44,423 bases of DNA from Natronospira elongata (GTDB taxonomy: Bacteria; Pseudomonadota; Gammaproteobacteria; Natronospirales; Natronospiraceae), in NCBI RefSeq assembly GCF_034931365.1, contig NZ_JAYGII010000021.1, positions 1-44,423 of the forward strand, written 5' to 3'. The notes under the pieces are model-generated. The model was not told the origin of the DNA and made no database searches. It was given only the letters and a program-made list of their open reading frames with translations. Made by a program: the position numbers and the translations under genes. Below are positions 1 to 7,254 of this stretch, piece by piece. Position 1 is the first letter of the stretch; each line of letters begins with the position of its first letter.

Positions 1-75
1 TACTCCTCGCTCATGTAGCACAGGGGCTACACTACGCTCGTCGCGCCTCGCGAGAGGAAAAATCCCGTTGGCTGC

Positions 76-138
76 GGGCGCGAATGAATTCATCAGAGGT
101 TCCTTAAGGCTTGATCGCGGATGAATCCGCTCCTACGG
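76..138. repeat. 63-bp direct repeat, left copy (REP-related)
   Basis: This stretch is repeated at 1397-1459 with 62 of 63 bases identical. Its right half carries the palindromic core CGCGGATGAATCCGCTCCTACGG that recurs in most intergenic repeats of this window. It lies 60 bp downstream of the stop of the nucleotidyltransferase gene, so the two copies bracket that gene. Confidence 0.85.
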
Positions 139-198
139 CCGGGGGGATGGCTGGCTGCTCTGGGAAGTCGAGGCTGAAGCCTCTTCCACAGTGGGGGA

Positions 199-1260
199 TC
201 AGCTGAGGTGCTGGCGGACGAAGTCAGTCTCCGCCGGGTGGCGTTCGGCGCATTTGTCGAGGGCCTTGACCAGGCGGGATCGCCAGCCGGTGCCGCGCTG
301 TTCAATGGCTGATACGGCCTCGGCCAGGCCATCAGGCGCTTCTTCCCGGAGAACCGCGAGTAGCTGCAGGGCCTGGACCCGATCCTTTTCGGATTTGGCG
401 GCAAAGGCCGGTGGCCGGTTTTCGGAGACCAGCAGCTTGTGCAGTGCGAAGCGTTCCGGGTGGGGCACATTCACCAGTGCAAGCTGCTTGCGGCCGATGG
501 CAACGGCCGGCATGGTGTCTTCGATCAGGTAATCGAGAAAGCGTAGCGCGGTGGCCCTGCTCTTGAGAGCCGGTACACGGCGAACGCCCTTGGCCTTGCC
601 GATTTCCGGCGTCAGCAGGTCCACGCGCAGCTCACGGCCACGCACACGAAAGCTGGTTGAAGGTGCTTTGGGATTGAGCGGCGGGACAGGGACGAAGCCC
701 ATCTCAAGCCGGGCCAGGACATCCGGCAAGGGCTCGTCGGGTTGCGGGATGGCCAGGCCGATGTCGGATTGCCCGGCGATGTCGATGTCCTGGGTGCGGG
801 TTGGGCTGGCCCAACGCACACCGAGCAGGTTGCCATAGACATGGAAGGCCAGGGTTCCAACCAGAACGCCGTATTCGGAGGATGGGCGGAAGATGCCGGC
901 TTCGGCGAAGGCCACCAGGACCCTGGCGGGCGCGGTGTCGATGGGCGTACCGCCCGCGCCGATGAAGGCGGCCCGCAGCTTCTGAAGCTGGGTGCGGTCC
1001 TCACGCTCCTCACTGGACAGCGACAGCGCCTGTTCAATGACCCGGGCCGCCCGCGATTCGCTGGCGCCAAGATAGGCCTGTCGGCGCTGGCCCGCCAGGT
1101 CGAGATACTGGTAATAGAGATAATCGCGCCCTTTCACCGTCTTGCGGACGAGGGAACCGGGGCGTTTGCCCATGTCGCTGGCCAATCCCATGCCGAGGGC
1201 CAGTTCGCTCAGTTCGGCATACAGCGTCCGGGCGGTGAGGGACAAAGGCGTGTAATGCAT
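199..1260 (-). CDS. Nucleotidyltransferase-fold protein (GSU2403 / NTP_transf_8-like)
   Basis: 353 residues. The middle of the protein (about residues 128-165) reads GTLAFHVYGNLLG followed by TQDIDIA. This matches the minimal nucleotidyltransferase fold: a glycine-rich turn, then an Asp-x-Asp pair for metal binding. The overall layout resembles GSU2403-family proteins, distant relatives of AbiEii-type nucleotidyltransferase toxins; the family assignment is from memory of its motifs. The N-terminal 60 residues contain a Tyr/Arg-rich segment (KGRDYLYYQYLD). There is no adjacent antitoxin-like gene, so a toxin role is not supported by context. The gene stands alone, bracketed by two 63-bp direct repeats and preceded by a perfect inverted repeat, consistent with an accessory insertion. 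The substrate is unknown. Confidence 0.75.
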   Translation of the reverse strand: MHYTPLSLTARTLYAELSELALGMGLASDMGKRPGSLVRKTVKGRDYLYYQYLDLAGQRRQAYLGASESRAARVIEQALSLSSEEREDRTQLQKLRAAFIGAGGTPIDTAPARVLVAFAEAGIFRPSSEYGVLVGTLAFHVYGNLLGVRWASPTRTQDIDIAGQSDIGLAIPQPDEPLPDVLARLEMGFVPVPPLNPKAPSTSFRVRGRELRVDLLTPEIGKAKGVRRVPALKSRATALRFLDYLIEDTMPAVAIGRKQLALVNVPHPERFALHKLLVSENRPPAFAAKSEKDRVQALQLLAVLREEAPDGLAEAVSAIEQRGTGWRSRLVKALDKCAERHPAETDFVRQHLS

Positions 1261-1272
1261 CAGCCAATCTCC

Positions 1273-1318
1273 ACTGGAGTTATACGCATAATAGAATTTT
1301 ATTGCGTATAACTCCAGT
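1273..1318 (-). promoter_or_regulatory. Perfect 16-bp inverted repeat at the nucleotidyltransferase promoter
   Basis: ACTGGAGTTATACGCA (1273-1288) and TGCGTATAACTCCAGT (1303-1318) are exact reverse complements separated by 14 AT-rich bases. The element begins 13 bp upstream of the start codon at 1260. Read on the minus strand, it contains a TATTAT -10-like hexamer. Its location suggests an operator for autoregulation. The inner CGCATAA resembles a XerC half-site, but both arms are the same half-site, unlike dif. Confidence 0.7.
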
Positions 1319-1353
1319 CGCCGCCGGTATGGAGCCCGTGTAGCCTGTTTCGG

Positions 1354-1367
1354 GGGACAAGGGACAA
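1354..1367. repeat. Heptamer repeat (GGGACAA)2
   Basis: Two exact tandem copies of GGGACAA between the nucleotidyltransferase promoter and the right 63-bp repeat. It is listed because the same 7-bp period recurs throughout the window. Two copies alone would not be notable. Confidence 0.4.
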
Positions 1368-1396
1368 GCGGGAGGACGCGGGCGGCCTCCCGCCGT

Positions 1397-1459
1397 GGGC
1401 GCGAATGAATTAATCAGAGGTTCCTTAAGGCTTGATCGCGGATGAATCCGCTCCTACGG
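1397..1459. repeat. 63-bp direct repeat, right copy (REP-related)
   Basis: Differs at one position (base 1412) from the copy at 76-138. It lies 17 bp downstream of the stop codon of the capD/pglF-like gene. Together the copies define a 1.3-kb segment containing only the nucleotidyltransferase gene and its palindrome. Confidence 0.85.
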
Positions 1460-1476
1460 TGGGGTGGGGGGCCGGG

Positions 1477-3429
1477 TTATTTTATGACGCGCAGGCTGGT
1501 GGGGAGTTTGGCCTGGTCCTGGGGGCTGTCGGACAGGGTTTGGTCGTGGCGCGGTTCGGCCTCGTCGCGGCGGCGGTTGAATTCGGGGACGAGACGGCCG
1601 AGGGCGTCGAGGACGCCGGTTTCGCTGCGGGCGAGCGCCGCGCTGGTCAGGGCCTCGACGTTTTCCTCGATGCCGGCGGCGATGTCGTTGTTGTCGGCCA
1701 GGAGCAGTTTGCTGTGGCCGGTGCCGTGCAGGGTTTCGGTGTCGTAGAAGAGTTGTTCTTCCAGCTTTTCGCCGGGGCGCAGGCCGGTGTAGACGATCTT
1801 GATGTCCTCGCCGGGGGTGAGCCCGGAGAGGCGGATCATGTTCTCGGCCAGTTCCCGGATCAGGATGGGCTGGCCCATTTCCAGCACGAAGACTTCCCCG
1901 CCGCGGCTCAGGGCCGTGGCCTGGATGATCAGGCCGGTGGCTTCCTCGATGGTCATGAAAAAGCGCTTGACCTCGGGGTGGGTAACGGTGACCGGCCCGC
2001 CCTCGCGGATCTGGCGCTCGAACAACGGAATCACCGAGCCGGCTGAGCCGAGCACATTGCCGAAGCGGGTGATGAGATAGCAGGTGTCCGGGTGGCGCTT
2101 TTGCAGCGACAGGCACAAGAGTTCTGCAGCGCGCTTGGAGGCGCCCATGACGTTGGTGGGGTGGACGGTCTTGTCGGTGGAGACCAGCACGAACTTGCGC
2201 ACACCAAAGTGGCCGGCGGCCTCGGCGATGATGCGGGTGCCCAAGGTGTTGTTGCGCACACCCTCGACCACATTGCTCTCGAGCATGGGGACGTGCTTGT
2301 AGGCGGCCGCGTGCAGGACGATATCCGGCTTTTTCTGCCGGAACAGGGCCTGGACCCGGGCCTGATCGCAGACATCGCCGAGGACGAAGTCGATGGGCGC
2401 CTGACTGCGGGCCATGGACAGGGCGTGCTCGGCCTCGTAGAGGTTGTATTCGGACTGGTCGAAGACCACCAGGCGGGCCGGTTCGTGGCCCAGCACGCGC
2501 TTGCACAGCTCCAGGCCGATGGAGCCGCCCCCGCCGGTGACCAGCACCGTCTTGTTGCGAACGGTGGCGGCGATGGCGCCGTCGTCGAGGTTGACCGGGT
2601 CGCGGCCGAGCACATCCTCGGTGGTGACCGGGCGCAGGCCTCCGAAGCCGTTGCCCTCCTCGTCCTCGGTCATGCTCGCGCTGACCTGGCAATGGACACC
2701 GGCCTCGTTGGCCTGGGCAAGGATTCGGGAGTAGGTCTTACGGCCCGGCTTGGGAATGGCGACGATGACCTGGTCGGCCCGCTTGCGCCGGCAGAGTTCG
2801 GCGAGCTGGCTGGTGGGGCCGAGCACGCGCACGCCGTAGATTTCGGTGCCCCATTTGTTGGGGTCATCATCCACCAGGCCGACCGGGCGCAGGCTGGTAT
2901 AGACGCGCAGGCCGCGCAGGACGTGCTCGCCGTTCTTGCCGGCGCCGACCACGATCACGTTCTGGACGCCGCGTTCCTCGCGCCGGTGGATGTGGTATTC
3001 CTTGAGCGCCCGGTAGAAGGCCCGCGCGCCGCCGGTGCCGCCGAGCAGGAAGAGCGGATAGAGGAAGATCACCGAGCGCGGCACGCCGGCAAGGCGGTCG
3101 TAGATGAACAGGGCGGCGAGGGTGATGAGCGCACCCACGGCGACGGCCTTGGACAGGCGCACCAGGTCGGGCATGGAGGCGAAGCGCCAGACGCCGCGGT
3201 AGGCGCCGAAGGCCCAGAAGGTGAGCATGTGGGCCGGGATGGCGACCGCGGCCAGGATGAGCATGGGGAGCCAGAAGTCCGCCGGGATGGGGCCGAGGTT
3301 GAAGCGGACCCAGAAGGCGGCGGCAATGGCCAGGGGGACCCAGAGGGCATCATGGGCAATGATCAGGGCACGGCGAATCCGCCGTGGCTGATGGTTGCTG
3401 TTGTGTTGCGGTTTCTGAGCACCCTTCAT
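1477..3429 (-). CDS. Membrane-anchored nucleoside-diphosphate-sugar 4,6-dehydratase (PglF/WbpM/CapD family)
   Basis: 650 residues. Four hydrophobic segments in the first ~140 residues anchor it in the inner membrane. A first Rossmann-like domain follows (NVIVVGAGKNGEHVL, about residue 160). The catalytic short-chain dehydrogenase domain begins with VLVTGGGGSIGLELCKRVL near residue 295. It carries HAAAYKHVPMLE and the STDKTVHPTNVMGASKR block that holds the TDK...MxxxK catalytic residues of the WbpM/PglF/FlaA1 group. These enzymes convert UDP-GlcNAc or similar sugars to 4-keto-6-deoxy intermediates for surface glycans. The length matches the long membrane-bound form. A GGGAGG ribosome site lies about 10 bases before the start. 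Together with ugd and the ligase-like gene it points to polysaccharide synthesis. The exact sugar product cannot be read from the sequence. Confidence 0.92.
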   Translation of the reverse strand: MKGAQKPQHNSNHQPRRIRRALIIAHDALWVPLAIAAAFWVRFNLGPIPADFWLPMLILAAVAIPAHMLTFWAFGAYRGVWRFASMPDLVRLSKAVAVGALITLAALFIYDRLAGVPRSVIFLYPLFLLGGTGGARAFYRALKEYHIHRREERGVQNVIVVGAGKNGEHVLRGLRVYTSLRPVGLVDDDPNKWGTEIYGVRVLGPTSQLAELCRRKRADQVIVAIPKPGRKTYSRILAQANEAGVHCQVSASMTEDEEGNGFGGLRPVTTEDVLGRDPVNLDDGAIAATVRNKTVLVTGGGGSIGLELCKRVLGHEPARLVVFDQSEYNLYEAEHALSMARSQAPIDFVLGDVCDQARVQALFRQKKPDIVLHAAAYKHVPMLESNVVEGVRNNTLGTRIIAEAAGHFGVRKFVLVSTDKTVHPTNVMGASKRAAELLCLSLQKRHPDTCYLITRFGNVLGSAGSVIPLFERQIREGGPVTVTHPEVKRFFMTIEEATGLIIQATALSRGGEVFVLEMGQPILIRELAENMIRLSGLTPGEDIKIVYTGLRPGEKLEEQLFYDTETLHGTGHSKLLLADNNDIAAGIEENVEALTSAALARSETGVLDALGRLVPEFNRRRDEAEPRHDQTLSDSPQDQAKLPTSLRVIK

Positions 3430-3577
3430 TGGGCTTCAACCTCCCCAGCGCCTATCGTCCGTGTCAGGCGGATAAAAATGGAACCGGCGTGACCCTGTCG
3501 GCGGTGACAGGGGCACTCCCCCCCCCAGAGCGCCACACCGAGAGTGGTAAGGATAGCTTGGGGAAGGGGTTTAGTGA

Positions 3578-3605
3578 AGTGCTGAGTGCTGAGTGCTGAG
3601 TGCTG
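3578..3605. repeat. Heptamer repeat (AGTGCTG)4
   Basis: Four exact tandem AGTGCTG units. It sits 4 bp from the first ~175-bp hairpin unit and about 150 bp upstream of the dehydratase start codon. Confidence 0.9.
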
Positions 3606-3609
3606 AGGG

Positions 3610-3933
3610 GATCCCCCTCTGTCTCCCCCTTCCGAGCGGAGCTCGCAAGGGGGAGGACCTTGTAAGTGGCTCCGGGGTCGATTCAACCGCCACGGCCCCG
3701 CCGAAGGGCCCTCCCCCTTGCCGCCGAATGGCGGGAAGGGGGAGATGGAGGGGGATTGAAGGACCACGGCAGTGCCTTTGTCCCTGATCCCCCTCTGTCT
3801 CCCCCTTCCGAGCGGAGCTCGCAAGGGGGAGGACCTTGTAAATGGCTCCGGGGTCGATTCAACCGCCACGGCCCCGCCGAAGGGCCCTCCCCCTTGCCGC
3901 CGGTGGCGGGAAGGGGGAGTCGGAGGGGGATTT
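3610..3933 (+). repeat. Tandem array 1 of the ~175-bp hairpin repeat (2 units)
   Basis: Units at 3610-3760 and 3786-3933, period 176. Each unit starts GATCCCCCTCTGTCTCCCCC and ends GGGGGAGTCGGAGGGGGATT, nearly reverse complements, so a whole unit can fold on itself. Inside are two smaller hairpins: CCCCCTTCCGAGC...GCTCGCAAGGGGG, and CCCCCTTGCCGCC...GGCGGGAAGGGGG. The array ends 2 bp from the stop codon of ssb. The 506-bp gap between ssb and the dehydratase gene holds only this array and a heptamer repeat. Confidence 0.93.
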
Positions 3934-3935
3934 CC

Positions 3936-4397
3936 CTAGAACGGAATATCGTCGTCGAAGTCGGTGTCACTCATGCCGCCGGCGCTGCTTTGGGCGGCGG
4001 GTTGTTGCTGGCCCTGGTTCTGGGCCGGGGGGCGTTGGCTGAATTCGCCGCCACCGCTGCGCGAGTCGAGCATCTGCATCTCGTTGGCGACGATTTCGGT
4101 GGTGTAGCGGTCAACACCGTCCTGGCCCTGCCATTTGCGGGTCTGAATGCGGCCTTCGAGATAGACCTTGGAGCCCTTGCGCAGATATTCGCCGGCGATT
4201 TCGGCAAGCTTGCCGAAAAAGACCACCCGGTGCCATTCGGTGCGTTCCTGCTGTTCGCCGGTCTGCTTGTCCCGCCATTGTTCGGAGGTGGCCACGCGGA
4301 TGTTGGTGACCGCCGCGCCGGAGGGGGTGTATTTGGTTTCCGGGTCGGCACCCAGGTTACCGACGATGATGGCTTTGTTGACGCCTCTGCTGGCCAT
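3936..4397 (-). CDS. ssb: Single-stranded DNA-binding protein SSB
   Basis: 153 residues. The N-terminal OB-fold (about residues 1-110) starts MASRGVNKAIIVGNLGADPE and contains TEWHRVVFFGKLAEIAGEYL and KVYLEGRIQTRKW, hallmark SSB segments. A flexible Gln/Gly/Pro-rich linker follows (about 112-143). It ends in the acidic tip DFDDDIPF, through which SSB recruits replication and repair proteins. It binds single-stranded DNA as a tetramer in the cytoplasm. In many gammaproteobacteria ssb lies beside an MFS transporter and uvrA. Here ugd and two repeat arrays separate it from the MFS gene. The stop codon is 2 bp from array 1. Confidence 0.98.
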   Translation of the reverse strand: MASRGVNKAIIVGNLGADPETKYTPSGAAVTNIRVATSEQWRDKQTGEQQERTEWHRVVFFGKLAEIAGEYLRKGSKVYLEGRIQTRKWQGQDGVDRYTTEIVANEMQMLDSRSGGGEFSQRPPAQNQGQQQPAAQSSAGGMSDTDFDDDIPF

Positions 4398-4511
4398 TGC
4401 TTGTTCCCCTGAATGTGGTTGTTGCGACTGTGGAGGATTCTACGGGATTCGGGGGGGTGAATCATTAGGGGAATTTTGATGGGGGGTGTGGGGGTGGGAT
4501 TACAGAGTGTG

Positions 4512-4532
4512 AGTTCTGAGTGCTGAGTTCTG
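4512..4532. repeat. Heptamer repeat (AGTTCTG/AGTGCTG)3
   Basis: Three tandem heptamers (AGTTCTG, AGTGCTG, AGTTCTG), preceded by a decayed unit. It adjoins array 2, which begins 3 bp later, and lies upstream of the ssb start. Confidence 0.85.
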
Positions 4533-4535
4533 GGG

Positions 4536-5207
4536 GATCCCCCTCTGTCTCCCCCTTCCGAGCGGAGCTCGCAAGGGGGAGGACCTTGTGGATGGCTCGG
4601 GGTGGATTCAGCCGCCGCGGCTTCGCCGGAGGGCCCTCCCCCTTGCCGCCGAATGGCGGGAAGGGGGAGTCGGAGGGGGATTGAAAGACCATGGCACTGC
4701 CCACTTCCTGATCCCCCTCTGTCTCCCCCTTCCGAGCAAAGCTCGCAAGGGGGAGGACCTTGTGGATGGCCTGGGGGTGGATTCAACCGCCGCGGCTTCG
4801 CCGGAGGGCCCTCCCCCTTGCCGCCGAATGGCGGGAAGGGGGAGTCGGAGGGGGATTGAAAGACCACGGCACTGCCCACTTCCTGATCCCCCTCTGTCTC
4901 CCCCTTCCGAGCAAAGCTCGCAAGGGGGAGGACCTTGTGGATGGCTTGGGGTGGATTCAACCGCCGCGGCTTCGTCGAAGGGCCCTCCCCCTTGCCGCCG
5001 GAGGCGGGAAGGGGGAGACGGAGGGGGATTCATTGGCCACGGCACTGCCCACTTCCTGATCCCCCTCTGTCTCCCCCTTCCGAGCAAAGCTCGCAAGGGG
5101 GAGGACCTTGTAGGTGGCCTGGGGGTGGATTCAACCGCCGCGGCTTCGTCGAAGGGCCCTCCCCCTTGCCGCCGGAGGCGGGAAGGGGGAGACGGAGGGG
5201 GATTGAA
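4536..5207 (+). repeat. Tandem array 2 of the ~175-bp hairpin repeat (4 units)
   Basis: Units at 4536-4685, 4710-4860, 4885-5030 and 5058-5207, periods 173-175. The outer arms match the other arrays. The central segment (GGTGGATTCAACCGCCGCGG type) is shared among these four units but differs from arrays 3 and 4. The spacers between units also match each other (GGCACTGCCCACTTCCT). The array ends 33 bp from the ugd stop codon and fills most of the 840-bp ssb-ugd gap, in which I see no gene. Confidence 0.93.
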
Positions 5208-5240
5208 AGACCCTGGGGTTTCTCAGCCGCGTCGCCGCCC

Positions 5241-6578
5241 TCAGGCCTTGCGGCCGATGCCGGTGTATTCGAAGCCGAGGACTTTCATCTGGGACGGCTC
5301 GTACTGGTTGCGGCCGTCGAAGATGATTTTTTGTTTCATCTTTTGGGCCAGGGTGTCGAAGTCCGGCTGGCGGAAGGGCTTCCATTCGGTGACCAGGACC
5401 AGGGCGTCGATGCCGTTGGTGGCCTCGTATTGGTGATCCACCAGCTTGAGCTTGCCGGACTCGAACCACTCGGCGGGGAGTTCCGCGCGGGCGGTGTCCA
5501 TGGCTTCGGGGTCGTAGGCGAGCACGGTGGCGCCGCGTTCGATGACGTGGGCGAGGACTTCCTTGGCCGGGGCCTCGCGCATGTCGTCGGTGCCGGGCTT
5601 GAAGGCCAGACCCCAGAGGCCGAAGGTGAGCCCGGAGAGGTCGTCGCCGAAGCGGGCGCTGATCTTGCGGTTGAGGCTTTTCTTCTGCTCGGCATTGCGA
5701 CGTTCCACCGCATCCAGGATGGCCGGGTCGAAGCCCTGCTCTTTCGCGGTCTGGATCAGGGCCTTGACGTCCTTGGGAAAGCAGGAGCCGCCGTAACCGC
5801 AGCCGGGGTAGATGAAGCTGTAGCCGATGCGCGGGTCGGAGCCGATGCCGTGGCGGACCTGTTCGATGTCCACGTCCAGGGCTTCGGCGAGACTGGCCAT
5901 TTCGTTCATGAAGGAAATCTTGGTGGCCAGCATGGCGTTGGCGGCGTACTTGGTCATTTCCGCGTCGCGCCGGCCCATGTAGAGGATGCGGTCATTTTTG
6001 GAGGTGAAGGGGGCGTAGAGCTTGCCCATGACTTCCCGCGCCCATTCGCTGTCGGTGCCGATGATGACCCGGTCGGGGCGCATGAAGTCGGCGACGGCGG
6101 CACCTTCCTTGAGGAATTCCGGGTTGGAGATGACCTCGAATGCAATATTCGCCCCGCGCTTTTCCAGGGCCTCGCGCACGGTGGCCTCGACCTTCTCGCC
6201 GGTGCCGACGGGGACGGTGCACTTGTCCACGATGATGGCCGGGCGCTGGATGGTTTCGCCCAGCTGGCGGGCCACGGCCATGACGGCGGACAGGTCGGCG
6301 GAGCCGTCGGCGGCGGGGTTGGTGCCCACGGCGATGAAGAAGATGTCGGCGGTCTCGGCGGCTTCGGCCAACTGGGTGGTGAAGCGCAGGCGGCCTTCCT
6401 CAATGTTGCGGGGCAGCATGTCCGGCAGGCCGAGTTCATAGATGGGGCATTCGCCCTGTTTCATGCGTTCGACTTTTTCGGCGTCCGTGTCCACGCAGAT
6501 GACGGTGTTGCCCATCTCGGCGAAGCAGGCTCCGGTGACCAGGCCTACGTATCCGGTGCCGACGACTGCGATGTTCAT
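5241..6578 (-). CDS. ugd: UDP-glucose 6-dehydrogenase
   Basis: 445 residues, typical for the family. The N-terminal NAD-binding motif is MNIAVVGTGYVGLVTGACFA. Central signatures include NPEFLKEGAAVADFMRPDR and the active-site block GCGYGGSCFPKDVKAL, with the catalytic Cys. A C-terminal UDP-binding domain follows (GLWGLAFKPGTDDMREAP). It oxidises UDP-glucose to UDP-glucuronate with two NAD+ for acidic surface polysaccharides, consistent with the neighbouring dehydratase and ligase-like genes. AAGGGAG lies about 8 bases before the ATG. Repeat arrays flank it on both sides and separate it from any operon partner. Confidence 0.97.
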   Translation of the reverse strand: MNIAVVGTGYVGLVTGACFAEMGNTVICVDTDAEKVERMKQGECPIYELGLPDMLPRNIEEGRLRFTTQLAEAAETADIFFIAVGTNPAADGSADLSAVMAVARQLGETIQRPAIIVDKCTVPVGTGEKVEATVREALEKRGANIAFEVISNPEFLKEGAAVADFMRPDRVIIGTDSEWAREVMGKLYAPFTSKNDRILYMGRRDAEMTKYAANAMLATKISFMNEMASLAEALDVDIEQVRHGIGSDPRIGYSFIYPGCGYGGSCFPKDVKALIQTAKEQGFDPAILDAVERRNAEQKKSLNRKISARFGDDLSGLTFGLWGLAFKPGTDDMREAPAKEVLAHVIERGATVLAYDPEAMDTARAELPAEWFESGKLKLVDHQYEATNGIDALVLVTEWKPFRQPDFDTLAQKMKQKIIFDGRNQYEPSQMKVLGFEYTGIGRKA

Positions 6579-6641
6579 TCCGTGCTCCCTTGGGGCTGAG
6601 TGCTTTCTAGTGGCGAAAGGCGCGCATTGTAGCGGATGTTA

Positions 6642-6669
6642 GGAGTGAGGGGTTAGGGGTTAGGGGTGG
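6642..6669. repeat. Heptamer repeat, GGGGTTA family (4 units)
   Basis: GGAGTGA, GGGGTTA, GGGGTTA, GGGGTGG in exact 7-bp phase. It lies 63 bp upstream of the ugd start and is followed after 3 bp by a second heptamer family. Confidence 0.85.
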
Positions 6670-6672
6670 GGG

Positions 6673-6742
6673 AGTTCTGAGTTCTGAGTTCTGAGTTCTG
6701 AGTTCTGAGTTCTGAGTGCTGAGTGCTGAGTGCTGAGTGCTG
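6673..6742. repeat. Heptamer repeat (AGTTCTG)6(AGTGCTG)4
   Basis: Ten tandem heptamers without a phase break: six AGTTCTG, then four AGTGCTG. The block switch at one position suggests separate local expansions. Array 3 begins 4 bp later. Confidence 0.95.
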
Positions 6743-6745
6743 GGG

Positions 6746-7238
6746 GATCCCCCTCTGTCTCCCCCTTCCGAGCAGAGCTCGCAAGGGGGAGGACCTTGTA
6801 AGGAGCTTTGGGGTGGATTCCGGTGACTGTGCCTTCGAAGGGCCCTCCCCCTTGCCGCCGGAGGCGGGAAGGGGGAGTCGGAGGGGGATTCAATGAACCG
6901 GGCACTGCGCTCGGACCTGATCCCCCTCTGTCTCCCCCTTCCGAGCAGAGCTCGCAAGGGGGAGGACCTTGTAAGGGGCTTTGGGGTGGATTCCGGCAAC
7001 TGTGCCTTCGAAGGGCCCTCCCCCTTGCCGCCGGGGGCGGGAAGGGGGAGTCGGAGGGGGATTCAATGAACCGGGCACTGCGCTCGGACCTGATCCCCCT
7101 CTGTCTCCCCCTTCCGAGCGGAGCTCGCAAGGGGGAGGACCTGGTAAGAGGCTTTGGGGTGGATTCCGGCAACTGTGCCTTCGAAGGGCCCTCCCCCTTG
7201 CCGCCGGCGGCGGGAAGGGGGAGTCGGAGGGGGATTCA
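6746..7238 (+). repeat. Tandem array 3 of the ~175-bp hairpin repeat (3 units)
   Basis: Units at 6746-6892, 6919-7064 and 7092-7238, period 173. The central segment (GGTGGATTCCGGCAACTGTGCC type) and the spacer (GAACCGGGCACTGCGCTCGG) are shared within this array only. The array ends 16 bp from the stop of the MFS gene. The 676-bp ugd-MFS gap holds nothing but this array and the two heptamer repeats. Confidence 0.93.
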
Positions 7239-7254
7239 AAGACCCGGGCGCTTC

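Noticed and set aside
170..183. GAGGCT-GA-AGCCTC hairpin as terminator of the nucleotidyltransferase gene
   Set aside because: The loop is too small and there is no T-run on the minus strand.
1273..1318. The palindrome upstream of the nucleotidyltransferase gene as a dif/pdif or integron attC site
   Set aside because: Both arms look like the same XerC half-site with no XerD arm, and the ends do not fit the attC GTTRRRY/RYYYAAC rules. An operator is simpler.
4588..5436. Open frames of 280 codons and more crossing the repeat arrays
   Set aside because: They encode periodic Pro/Gly/Arg-rich peptides copied from the ~175-bp repeat and have no start signals. They reflect unit length and composition.
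3610..7238. The ~175-bp tandem units as a CRISPR array
   Set aside because: Units are ~150 bp with ~25-bp near-identical spacers, not short repeats with unique spacers. No cas genes are present.
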